64,000 nucleotides of DNA from Chaetorhynchus papuensis (lineage: Eukaryota > Chordata > Aves > Passeriformes > Rhipiduridae), in assembly GCA_013396525.1 (NCBI GenBank), contig VWYX01000717.1:104884-168883 (forward strand). Direction: 5' to 3'. The notes under the pieces are model-generated. The model was not told where the DNA came from and ran no database searches. It saw only the letters and a program-made list of their open reading frames with translations. Position 1 is the first letter of the stretch. Each line of letters opens with the position of its first letter. A program made the position numbers and the translations under genes. This document shows positions 33,764 to 45,700 of the stretch, piece by piece.

Positions 33764-36259
33764 GACAGAAAGTACCACTGCAGTTTCCACAGCCCAGGAC
33801 CTAAGGACAGGCAATAACTGAAGGGCAATTTAGCATTTTTTTTATGCACCTCTCATGCATTTATAAAAATGGGAGTGCTTTGCTTGGTTTCTGCTTAAAG
33901 GAAGCAAACGTTAAGCAGAAACTGCCCACGGTTCCTCAGCTATTTATTTCAGATGCAGAAGTCAGGTTAAACCACTCACAGTTAAAAGCTTTTTTACATA
34001 ATAGTTAAATTCATTTCACATAAATTGTTTATAACCCAAACACAATCAGATATTTACTTGACCTTAATGATAGCTTATCCTCATTTTGTCTAACAGATAC
34101 TGAAATAAATCCACCTCAGAATGCTCTGGTTCCACTGACTCAAATAATTTCTCAAAATTAAAGGCCGTGATTTCTTTTGTGATGAAAAGTTTAGTTTTTC
34201 TTTTAACTGGGGCTTTAAAAAAAAACTTAAATAGGCTTAAAATAAATTAGTTACATTTTTTTTTTACCACAGAATGCCTTCCCCTCAGCTGCATCAGACA
34301 ATCAAAAGAAACAAGACAGGTAGATTTAACTTCATCCTAATTCCACATCACAGCCTGGGGCTGGGTGAGCAGCATCCTGCCCTCTCTCCCCTGGCAGCTT
34401 TAAAGTTACTCCAAGTTATATTTTGCAAAAGCCATGACTCATTTTGTCTGACAGATGAAATACATATAATTATCAACACATGACAATTCACATCAGATTA
34501 ATGTCAGATATAGAAAAGCTCATCATTTAGGTACCAACTTATGAACTGTAGGACAGCAGAAAGCAGCAGTGCCCACCTGGCTTTGGCAAATCCACATTCT
34601 TAAAACCTTCCTCACCTGTAAATAATCTCCCAGCTGCATTTGGGGACTCACCTTCACGTCTTAGTGCTTACGGACACCTCAGAATGTTTCTCCTTCATCC
34701 AGCCCCTAATTAAGCCCCTAATTAAGCTTCATCAGCCCAGCTGACAGCGACCAAAGGTTGTTACACCTCTTGCATAGCCCATGTGAAATGTGCCAATCAT
34801 CTCAGCAAGGAGCTCAGCTAAAGCATGAAAATCTCATGTAAAAGAAGAAACTAAAAGTGAACAACACCCACATTTTTAAAGGTTTTTCCCAGTCAGTGAA
34901 GGAAGGTGGGACCTGGCCACACAAGGAGTTAACACCTCTGGCTCTGATGGATAATCTCAATTTCTGCACTTGCCCTGAGGCCTGACCATAAGGGCACTGG
35001 TTTCACATCTCATTCAGAATGGGACCCTGAACTGATGTATATGAAAAACAGAAATGAAATTGTATTTATCTGGGTTGCAGTAAACATGAAAGGAAAGGGG
35101 AAAAAAACAACATTAAAAAAAGATCTGACAAGTTCATGTGGATGCTCTGCATTTAGCTCTTGTTTTAGAGCAACAGTCTGTTATGTTGGCTCCTCTACAG
35201 TTTAATGATTTCCTGTTAAGAATTTAAAATTAGAAGCCTCCAACAACTTCCCCATAAACTATTTTCAAGGTTCCTTTAATATCCACATCAAGGAGATATA
35301 GTAGGTTCATATGTTATCCATGTCAGTTCGCTTCCTTCCCACTTCAAAATAAGCATATTGCAAGGAAATTCAGCAGGTTTTTATTGTTTTCTTAGAACCC
35401 TTTTTTCCACTAACTATGCCCAGCTATAGTAATTAAAAAAATAAAGCTATTCACATAAACAAGCTCACATTTAACCCATGACAAAACAAGAACTGCTGGT
35501 CCAATCTGAAAAGCCTAAACTGTGCCAGATAATGATCCAAATCTTAATTTCCCATTGATGAGTTAGCTCAAATTTTCAACTACTTCCATACTGAACTTCC
35601 TCTTTGAAATTCCACAAACATTTTTTTGCTCTCTGACAAGTATCTTACCTTTGAGGAAAGCATGCAAACAACATTCTCTTACTGGCAACACATGAAACAG
35701 ATTCCATATTTTTCATCCAGGCTTTCTAGAACTGTATTCCTGGGGAAAAAAAAAAATAGTGCTTATTTATTTACAAAACCATTTGAGACAGGCATATAAA
35801 AGGTAGAGCATCTGCAGGCCTCCTCTCTCAGTTCCTCAGTGGGTCAGTGAGAGGGCTCCCAAACACTCATCACCACTTCCCTGACAAAAATCACCATTCA
35901 AATCTACCCACCAGAAATGCTCATTATGTGAGCGCTTCCTAATTGGTTTCAGCTAAAAATGAGTCAGGTGAAACTGCAGGTGACTTAACCCAACCTGAGG
36001 ACACAGCAGTGAGGAAAAAGCAGCAGTAGGAGAGGCAATTCTGTTGCTTCCTGCATGATCTTTAATGAACCTACAGCTCCTCATTTGGCTGTCGTATAAA
36101 CCTACGAGCACAACAGGAAAAAAAAAAAAAGAACACACAAACCCCTCTTTTCAGTTTGCAGCTCAGTCACAGAGTCAAAAATTGTGAGATAAAGACAACA
36201 CTGCTACCTTCTGCAGTAATTTTCGGACTAAATTGACTTTTTAGTCATCCATCCATATT

Positions 36260-36655
36260 GGGAAAGAAAACATGGAACATCTTGGATTAGAAAGGACTTT
36301 AAAGAAAATCTCATTCTCACCCCCTGCCATGGGCAGGGACACCTTCCACTGTCCCAGGCTGCTCCAAGCTCTGTCCAGCCTGGCCTTGGACACTTGGAGG
36401 CATCCAGGGACGGCCACAGCTTCTCTGGGCAATCCCTGCCAGGGCCTCACCACCCTCACAGAGAAGAATTTCTTCCTAAAATCTAGTGTAAATCCACCCT
36501 CTGCCAGTGTGAAGCCATTCCCTGTGCCCTTTCCCTCCATGCCCATGTAAATAGTCCCTCTCCCATCTTCCTTGCAGGCACCTTCAGGGGCTAGAAGGCT
36601 GAAGCTGGGCCACCCTGAAGCTTCTCTTTTCCAGGCTGAGCAATCCCAACTCACA
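36260..36655 (-). repeat. CR1 LINE 3' fragment
   Basis: The segment includes GGACTTTAAAGAAAATCTCA, GGGCAGGGACACCTTCCACT, CCAGGCTGCTCCAAGCTCTG and GTGAAGCCATTCCCTGTG. It is minus orientation and about 400 bases of the CR1 3' part. Confidence 0.9.
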
Positions 36656-38824
36656 GCTTTTCATGGGAACAGCCTCTTCTAGCAGAGGGGAGCTTCAGCA
36701 ATTCACTGCTGCCCAGAAATAGTAACTCAGTATCAATATCGGGTTGGGATTTGGGGTTTTTTTTAAGGGTTTGAGCTTTTGTGGGGGGCAGAACATCACC
36801 AGGCTCCATCCCCACTCTCCTGAAATCACACAACCATGTCTGCAGATGTAAAATCTCTTCCATACGAGCTCCTTCCATGCAGGGAGCTCTGACAACCCAG
36901 AGGCTGTTTGATCTCTGGGGGCAGTTTGGGGTTTTTTTGACAATAGAAAACCACGATTAGATTTTTCTTCCTACATTTACCCCTCATGAGCCTTGTCTGC
37001 ATCCCCTTCCCCTGCAATGACACCCAGATGTCCCACGCTCCAGACGCTGTGCATGTGAGGGGTTCAGATACCCAGCTGCATCTTCAAAAGCTCAGACTGC
37101 AGCAGCCAGACTGACTGAAGGCTTTTCCTCAAACAACATCCATCCCCATTCTGCTTTAGTGTTTGTAAAAGTCCTTTAACGGTTTCCCCATATATAAAAA
37201 AAAAAGAGAAAGATACCAACAAAGATAAGAATATCCATCAGAAGCTCTGCCAACAAGCACTGGAGTCAGAAGGATTTTCCAACATCTGCAATGATTAATG
37301 AGTGATTGCATTAAAATAATTTATGGATGTGAAAAGCACACTATGGAGTGGAGGCATTTTGTTAATAAGCTCCCAATATGGTTTAAGGGGGAACAAAAGA
37401 AAAAGCATTAAACAAATATGATAACTAAAGAATAACCAATTATTTAATAAAATAGTCTGTTGTAAGTCAGGTTTGCTGCTTACCTACTATCTCAACGCAG
37501 CGACTGAGGACTCCAACTCTCTGTAACACCTTTAACAACAAAGTAGCTATTTAAGAGAAAAGAGCACCAAGTAGTTCAATAAAAAAAATATGAAGTTATG
37601 CAGTATTAATAAAAACCAGGTTCTTGTATATTTAAATTCTACTTCTACCTAGAGATTAAATTGCTTTTGCTATGAAGATTATTTTTCAGGCTCTACCAAA
37701 ATAAATTACAGACTAAATACATAACGTGCTCCAGAGAAGCCTTATACAATGTTCTTCTTTCACAGATACATTTATTTCTTCTTCTAAATAGGTACACTCT
37801 ACATTTGTCTGCAAAGAAATTACCAGACAGTAGAAAGTGTAGCCTGGCTCATTTTTCAAAACCTAGTAATTTATCAAGAAGATAAAGCCCAGTGCCACAG
37901 TGCTTGAAAAGTATATTTACCTTCACCATTTTTAAAGAAAATTTAATAGACACTTTACTTTAAAGCAAAATAAAGAGCATTATAAGTCCAAAAACTACTC
38001 TTTTCAATGCGTTAACAATACTTTTTCCTTCATGCACTGGAAACCAGCTCTGTCCTGCTCTCTGCGGGCCTCCAACCTTCCCACACCAGGCCTCCAAAAG
38101 TAACTGAGCTAAATAACCTCTACCCCGGGGGGCTAATTGCCAACAGAAACCAGCTGTATTCCCTCAACTGAAATAAATCCTCATCATTTCAGAAAATAAA
38201 AGAAAAATCTGAAGCCACCAATAGGAAAAGAAAAAAAAAAGGACAAAACAATCTCCCGTGGTCTGTTTATGTCGCATTCCTTTCTTCCCACCCCATAACA
38301 TTTCTTTCTGCAAGTAAAGGACAAAGAATAATGTCCTCTCACAAAAACGGGAGGAATAGCAACAATTTGGGTTATTAAAAGTAATGTGCCCAGAGCAAAA
38401 CAGCAGGAGCTCTGCTTCCTATAATTTTTAAAGCAAAAAAGAACAGTAGCAATCCTACACTAACTAAGAAAACATCAGCAACAGAAATTTCATACAATAA
38501 TGGCATTTCTTTAACATTTAGGATCATTATGTCTTGTAACAGCAAACTCTGGGTCCCAAATGGTGCTCACACGAGCTGCCAACACACCTGGAGGTCATAG
38601 GTGGCCCAATATTAGCTGGGTGTTAGCACAGGTGAGCTGTAAATTGTATTTACGCTCTGTGAGAGGTTTGGGCTGGGTGGAGCTCAGGGTGTGAGGGGAG
38701 ATATTTGATTATTTGGTGCTCAGCTGCTCCTCCGTGTGCAGACAAAGCCCCTCGGGCTGGTACAGGGAAGGTGCTGTGCTGGCTGTGGTGGTCAATCCAG
38801 CCTCACTCCCTATGGCTGCCTGCA

Positions 38825-39225
38825 GGGATTCACAGAATCCATAGCTTTGGGAGGGACCTTAAAGACCATCCAGCCCAAGGCAGGGTCACCCGGAGCAGGA
38901 ATGTGTCCAGGTGGGTTTGGGATGTCTCCAGACAGGGGGATTCCGCTCCCTCCCTGGGCAGCTGTTCCAGGGCTTTACCTCCCTCACACAAAGTTCTTCC
39001 TCGTGTTGGGGTGGAACTTCTTGTGTTTTAGTTTATGGCCATTGCTCCTCATCCTGTCACTGGACATCACCGGAGAGAGCCTGGCACCATCCTCTGACAC
39101 CTTTGAGATGTTTATCTGCTTTAACGAGATCCCCTCTCCGTCTTCTCCAGGCTAACCAGGCCCAGGTGCCGCAGTCTCTCCTCATCAGAGAGGTGCTCCA
39201 GACCCTCCGTAAAACCCCACCCCAC
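38825..39225 (-). repeat. CR1 LINE 3' fragment
   Basis: It begins ATTCACAGAATCCATAGCTT and GGGAGGGACCTTAAAGACCA, then runs through CAGCTGTTCCAGGGCTTTAC and CTCCTCATCAGAGAGGTGCT. It is minus orientation and ends just before the APPBP2 CpG island. Confidence 0.88.
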
Positions 39226-39299
39226 AGCACTGCGCTGCTTCCCCTTAAGTCGCTTCCTTCGTGCCTCCTTCACAATGCCCCGTTATCGCCGCGGCTGCT

Positions 39300-39565
39300 G
39301 CCGCCCGCCCGGGCAGGGCTGCGGGACCCCGGGGAGCCGCGGGGCGTGAGGGGGAGAGAGCGAGCAGGGAGACGAGAGCCCTGGGGCGCGATGGAGAGCG
39401 GGCGGGCAGGGGGACGAGAGCCGCGGGGCGTGAGGCGGAGCGGGCAGGGCTGCGGGAGCCGCGGGGCGTGAGGCGGAGCGGGCAGGGCTGCGGGAGCCAC
39501 GACAGCCCCGGGGCACGAGGCGGAGCGGGCAGGCGGCGGGAGCCCCGTGAGGCGGAGCGGGCGGG
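39300..39565 (+). repeat. GC-rich minisatellite upstream of APPBP2
   Basis: Imperfect repeats of about 38-48 bases share GCGGGAGCCGCGGGGCGTGA and GGCGGAGCGGGCAGGGCT. Two nearly identical units adjoin at about 39420-39500, with degenerate copies on both sides. It lies just upstream of the APPBP2 start codon. Confidence 0.75.
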
Positions 39566-39610
39566 AGGCGGCGGGGCGGAGGGAGGGAGGGGAAGGCGGC
39601 TCCGCACAGC

Positions 39611-39622
39611 CAAGATGGCGGC
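39611..39622 (+). promoter_or_regulatory. TISU / YY1 element over the APPBP2 start codon
   Basis: CAAGATGGCGGC is an exact match to the TISU consensus SAASATGGCGGC, a YY1-bound element. TISU combines transcription start and translation start for mRNAs with very short leaders. It supports 39615 as the true start codon. Confidence 0.75.
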
Positions 39623-39755
39623 GGTGGAGCTGGAGTGGGTCCCCGAGACGCTCTACAACACGGCCATCTCGGCCGTCGTGGACAGCTACGGGCGGGCGCG
39701 GCGCCGCGACATCCGCTCGCTGCCCGAGAACATCCAGTTCGACGTGTACTACAAG
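39615..39755 (+). CDS. APPBP2: APPBP2 exon 1 (coding part)
   Basis: 47 codons beginning MAAVELEWVPETLYNTAISA and ending LPENIQFDVYYK, then donor GTAAGG. The frame is open upstream to an ATG at 39261, but the family start and the TISU context favour 39615. Confidence 0.96.
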
Positions 39756-42700
39756 GTAAGGCGGCAACCGAGCGGGGCCGGGCCCGGCCGGGCCTGCGGG
39801 ACGTGGAAGGAGAAGCGGCCCGGGGGGCGGCCCGGGCCCGCCCTGCCCTGGCCCGGCCGGGGGCGCGGGGCTGAGGGGCTGCGGCGTCTCGCCGGTGCGG
39901 GGCACGGCCCGAAGGACGGGCCGGGGGCCCGGGGCCTGTGGGACCGCCCGACCTGCGGCTGGAGGAGCGGCGGCTCCGGGCTCGGGCCGTGCCGGGGCCT
40001 TGTGGCTGCCCCCGGGACCCGCCCCGAGGCCGCGGTGAGGGGCTGGGGAGCCCCCGGGGGGGACGCGGAGACGGGGCCTGGCCTTGGGGGTCGTGGGGGA
40101 AGGTGCCTCTCGCCACTGGGGAGCGGTGCGGGCAGGATGAGGTCAAGCTGGCTGTGCTGGAATATGTTTTTTTCCTTTTCCCCTTTCTTTTTTTAATAAT
40201 GTATTGGAGACGGTGATGTCAGTGGCTGAGAGAGCAGTTTGCCGTGGTCTAGTATTAATGATCTGGTGGGAACCAGATGGAAAGAACCGATAGTTGTTTA
40301 ATGCTGTAGTTTATTTGCATTAAATCATTCTTTGGTGCAAGGGCTGTTCCTCGTTCAGCTGCCCCTGAAATATACAGATTTGGTGTAAAAGGTGCACTGA
40401 GATGGTCCATTAATTTCTTATTGTCCGCTAAACAGGCATTTCATTCATGTGCAGGAACAGCTGGAAATGAGCATTCATCGGGGAGAAATGTTGTCTATAA
40501 AAACCTCTGCAAATCTAAGATGAGGGATAACCCTTCTTTCCTCTGCCAGTGAATTTCTAAAAATTTAAGAGTTTTTAAATGAAGCAGTTCTTTAGTCTGA
40601 TCTTTATGAACCAGGGTTAGTGACCCACTGTATACATGGAGAGTAGTAGTATTTACTGGAGACAGGGAAATTGCTTCTCTAGCATCGAAACAGACATGTG
40701 CATTTTGGTGTCCTGGTTATTTCATGTCTGCCTTAGGTGCTGAGAAGGATGGAAACACATTTTTATGACATATGAGCATGCTCACAGATAATGATGTGAT
40801 TGACACGTGGTAATCGTCAGCTAAAGACTAAAGATATGAAAATCACAATGTGAAAGAATAATTGGGAGGCTACTTTCAGGTGTTAGTAAGTGTGACCACT
40901 GTCAAATAAACTTCCTTGGCATTGTCTGTCCTCATGCTCATTCAGGAGAGAGGATGGTGCTCTCTGTGGCTTTAATAAAACAAAACCTCCTTCTAATGAT
41001 AGAAATATCCAAATATGTGTTATTCCCAGCCATTTCAAAACTCATCTGTAGGTGAGCTTAATAGATCATTGACTTTTTATGCTTTTATTAGCACTCCTGA
41101 GTGGTTGCTTTGAATCAGGTTCACGTGGAGTTCTTCCATGATGAAGAAGATCCAGCAGCACATCTGATTTCTGAGGAGACTCTCTAACATGTTTTTTCTG
41201 CTTGTGTACATGGGTTTGTCATCTTGCTGGGCAGATGATAATAAAGGTGATAAGTGCCTTTCCCCAGAACAGTGTTTGTGTTGTACTGACAGTACAGCTG
41301 TTGTTAATGACAGTGATTGCACAGAATCACAGACTGGTTTGGGTTGGAAGGGACTTTAAAGAACATCTCATTCCACCCCTGCCAGGGGCAGGGACACCTT
41401 CCACTGTCCCAGGGTGCTCCAAGTCCCGTCCATCCTGGCCTTGGACACTTCCAGGGATCCAGGGGCAGCCACAGCTGCTCTGGGCACCCTGTGCCAGGGC
41501 CTCACCCACCTTAGATATTTTTTCCTAATCTCTAATCTAAACCTGTTCTCTGTCAATTTGAAGCCATTCCTGTAATTTCGGTGTTTCACAATAGGAGTTC
41601 TTGAACTGTGTAAGGTGTGCTGATATTCCTCTTACCAACCGCATCTATGGGATGTCCTCATTCACAATAAACCAAACTGGGCCATACCTGCAGTGAGTGT
41701 TCCATGGCTGCAAGGGTGGGCTGGGCTTCCATGTCCTCAGTGTCATCTTTTCTGTGTAGGACAACCAGCTTGGATGGGGCCTGGAGTACCCCAGTCTAGA
41801 GAATGGCATCCCTGCCCTTGGCAGGGGTTGGAGCTCCTTCAAGGTCCCTTCCCTCCCAAACCATCCTGTGATTCTCTGTGCACCTATAGAACACTTGGTA
41901 ACTGATTCTTGAGTCTCTATTTAGACAATGACAGCATCAAATACATCAAAAGTATCATTCAGGGGTAGCTGAATTAGGTTCGGCTGGGGACAGCATCCCT
42001 ATCACAGTGTGTGTGGTGCTTGTCTTGCTGTTTTGGTTCTGGGCAGTTATTTTGAATATCAGGTGGATATTAAAAATCATTTCATCATGGTGAGCCCTAT
42101 TCCATATGTCCTGACCATTGAGTTCTTTAAAGCAGAATTTCCAAAGCCATTAACAGTCTTTAGAGTAAGACAGACTAGAAGACCTCTAAATATTTGTTTG
42201 ACTACATGGTGTTTGTGGCTGCTGTGTTGGGGGGGTGTCAATTAGTTGTTAGTATCCTATATCACTTTAATTCTGTGATGATTAAAAGGAATAAAAAATG
42301 TTTCAGATCTTTCACATATAACTTGTAAGTAATAGTTTCTTATATAGGTATTAATAATGGTTTGTGGTACTTGAGATTTGCCTTTGATTTTTGCAAAAAA
42401 TAAAAGGTGGTACCAGTCAGATTTTGGGTTGATTTATGGCTGTTAATTGTCTGTGGCCATACAAAAATGTTTTTATCATATTCATTGGTGTGAACACTCA
42501 ACCTTCATGTTTGCCAGGCTTGCCCAGTTTAGCCAACATATCCAGGTTGATTCAGAAGCTGTAGATGAGATACAACAGCAGAGACGGTCAATGTGCTGCT
42601 ATTTAAAAGGGAAGAAAATGCCAGCAGTGTCTTGGTTTTGTTCCCCAGGGTACCCTCTAATCCAGTGTTTGGCTCTACTGTCATAACACACTGCCTTTAT

Positions 42701-45700
42701 TTCCCACTCCTTAACCAATCTGATTTGTTTTACCTCTGCATCTTCCAGAATTGTTAACTTTTGGAACATGCCTTATAAACCCGGCTGAGGAATCGATCTG
42801 GGATAGCTGCAGGATGTTCTTGTGGGTTTGATAAGGAATGGGTTCTGCTGCAAGGTGACAGGAACAGGCCGGTTCCTCATACTGAGCATATTTATCTTTC
42901 TGGAGCATTCTCAAACAGTGACTAAAACTCAAAACAAAGCACTATCAAATAATCATGATTGTGGTAAAACAACAAACCTGCACTGCTTCAGCAGGGTATC
43001 TCTGCATAGCTCTTTTTTCAAGCATCGTTTGACTTTTCCTTGCAACCATTAGAAAAATAAGAGGCAGAGCAGGATGCTTGTGAGGATATCCTGGAAATTT
43101 CCAAGCCTACATTTGAGCTGAAAAATATTTAAATGTCTTATTAATCACAGCTGTATTTTGAGGAGCTTAATAACTAGTATTGTTACAAGTAACACCTGCC
43201 TCTGGGGGGGAAAAATGAAAATGTGCACACATATCATACTTTGTTTCCTTTGGGTGTTTGCCAGGTTTGTGTATATCCTGGTTGGGTTTTTTCCTAGTTA
43301 AACTAGTTAGGTTCTCTTGCTTGTTTTTTTGGGGGGGGAGGATGAGAGAGAGGGTGTGTAGTTTTTAGAAGCCAAAGAAAGAAATATGCTGGATCTCATT
43401 TAACTGAGATTCAGCATATGAGCAAAATGCCAAAATTGTATATTAAAAAGTAGTGACAGCTGGAATAAACTGCAAGTCCTCAAAAAAAAAAAAAAAAGCT
43501 CCAAACCCAAACCAAAACAACCAAATCAACCAAAAAAAAAAGTGTGAAAAAAATCAACTTACTATATTTTGTAGTTTGTTGGAGTGAGGATAATGTTTTG
43601 AGGGAGGTTGTTTGTATAGAGAATCAAGTTTTTGTTGGCAGAAGTCAGATTTTGAACTCTCTAGTCACTGTCTTACATGGATTTCAGTTTTTTCCCCCTG
43701 TACCTCAGCTTTATACTCTGTTTTGCATAATTATCTCATGACTTTGGTTCCCAAGGTGCTTCTCTGCTTTAGTGTTCTCTGTCTCAGGTATCTGTTGCAG
43801 TTACACAGTGGCAGCCTCATCTTGGACTTGTATTGGTTAATGAGGAGTTTCATCCCATGTTTATTTTCCTTTTGGAATGTCTTTTCTGGATTGTGTGTTT
43901 CTCTTTTCTTACAATTGATTTTTCTTGAAAATAATTTGTTCTTGGAATGTTTTCTGGTGAGATCATTAACCACAGGAGCAGTTGGAGAGGACATTCATTT
44001 GGTTTCTGTCACGTTTAGATATTCTTTGAACGAAAGAAAATGAACAAACAGGAATTTGCTGACTGTTGAAAACAAGAAGCAGAACGTCCGTTCTCTGCAT
44101 TGCAGCAGAGGTTGAGTTTACTGATGGAGAATCATTATAAGCATCGTTTCTGTCCATTAGAATAAAACAAGCTTGTCCCAAGGCTTCAGTCTCCAGGGTA
44201 TTTGATGAGAGTGAGAAGGATGAACTCCCCCTGAAATGAAGTGTGGCTGTGCTGCTGCTTCAGTTCTGAGCTTGTCTGCCCAGGGAAGTACAATCAAGGT
44301 CACAAACACAGAGTGTGAGGGAGGCAGAGCATCCCAGAGCCTTCTTGTGAAGGGCTTCTGCTGTGACCCCCAGGGTGAGTTCACAGAGACTGAGCTCCCC
44401 TCGTGCTGCGGTGTTTGTGGGGTCAGAACTGAAACGTGTGTGTGGGAAGCAGTGATGATTTCTGCCTGTGCATGCACACAGTGTACAAGCTCTCCTGTCA
44501 GCTGGCTGGAGCACAGTGTGCAGCAGGACTGCACTGAGTGCTGCTGGGCTTAAATCAGAGCCTTCTATCACCTCTTCAAATTAAAGCCTCACAGCGGAGG
44601 AGAATCGTTACCTCATGAGTTTTTGCCAGTTATTATTATTAACACATGCCTTATTTCTGTAGTCTAAATTTAGATGTGAACTGAACTGTCTTTCCTTGTT
44701 ATGTCTTTACTGGTTTGAAACTTCTTGTCTTCTAACTCGTGCTACCAGACTGCCTTTTTTTTTTTTTAACCTCTAACTGTGGGACATGTTTTCTCATCCC
44801 AATATCCTCCAACTTCCCTTCTTTTTCAGTATCCTTGTTGAGTCTGAGACACCAGAACTCATCATAATTGAGATAATGAGGTCACATCATGAACAGAGGT
44901 GTTGAGCTCCTGCTGAACAATAATTCCTATTTCCACTTCATTTCCTCTGGGCTGGTTGGACTTCAAAGCAGGCTGGGTTTTCCCAGTTCCTGAGGAGAAT
45001 CTCACATGTGTGTGACTGTGAGGCTCAGACTTTGTATCCCTTGTGCTGCTCTGGCCCAGAGAGCAGAGCAGGTGGGAATGTTTGGGGTGTGCAAGCACTG
45101 GGCTCTGAAAGTTGTCTCTGAAGTCAGGCTAGTTCGGTAACATTGGTTTCTTTCTTGGTTATTTATTTGATTGAGGTTTGTACAGATCAGCCTGGTAGCT
45201 GGCATTGTGCTTTCCAAGGAGAGCTGGAATTTTCCTTTTTTTTTTTTATGCCTTAAACAATATCCAGTAGAAGCAGCGCTTGTCCAGAGGGTTTGTAGAT
45301 GATTTTGAAATTGATTTAAAAGCATGGAATGTACCTAAATTTTGAACTGTTTATTTTCTGTAATGAGTCATTTGTCAACAGATTGGTTCAGTGAACTGTT
45401 GACTCAGGAAAACTTTTTCCTTCCTTGTTGAGTGGGGAAGCAAGATGGTGGTTTCAGCCCAACTTTCTTTCCAAATATTGCTGTTTTTTTAAGTACACTG
45501 TCCTTCCCTAATCTGGCCTGATACTCCATATTACATTATAAGGCATTACAAAACATGCTGGGGAGCTTCTTGGATTTCCTCTGTAATTCTGACTGAAATT
45601 TCCATGTTTTTCAATCCTCTTCCAAACTGGAGCAACAAGAGCATATTTTTCAAATTGCGTCTTCTTCAGTTCCTCTTTTAGAGGATCCTTGTACAGCTGG

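Larger units (their letters stand above)
31900..39260. other. Intergenic region between PPM1D and APPBP2
   Basis: About 7.4 kb separates the two divergent promoters. It is AT-rich, with a (CAA)n run at 32995-33013, a 37-bp tandem duplication at 33690-33763, a 12-bp duplication at 34703-34726 and two CR1 fragments (about 36260 and 38825). No coding exon or RNA gene was recognised. Confidence 0.65.
39280..40140. promoter_or_regulatory. CpG island and APPBP2 promoter
   Basis: Dense CpG sequence surrounds APPBP2 exon 1 and the start of intron 1. It has no TATA box. The upstream half is an imperfect GC-rich minisatellite. The start codon lies in a TISU/YY1 element, which predicts initiation of transcription very close to the ATG. 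Confidence 0.8.

Noticed and set aside
38705..39471. Plus-strand frames of 108-186 codons
   Set aside because: They are translated CR1 reverse complement running into the CpG island, not a gene.
39270..40146. 211- and 287-codon minus-strand frames
   Set aside because: They are antisense to the APPBP2 CpG island and minisatellite, with repeat-derived and Pro/Arg-rich products.
43481..43545. Poly(A) run suggesting a processed pseudogene tail
   Set aside because: The sequence before it shows no similarity to any gene I recognise, and the region after it is a simple A/C-rich patch. There is no target-site duplication that I can see.
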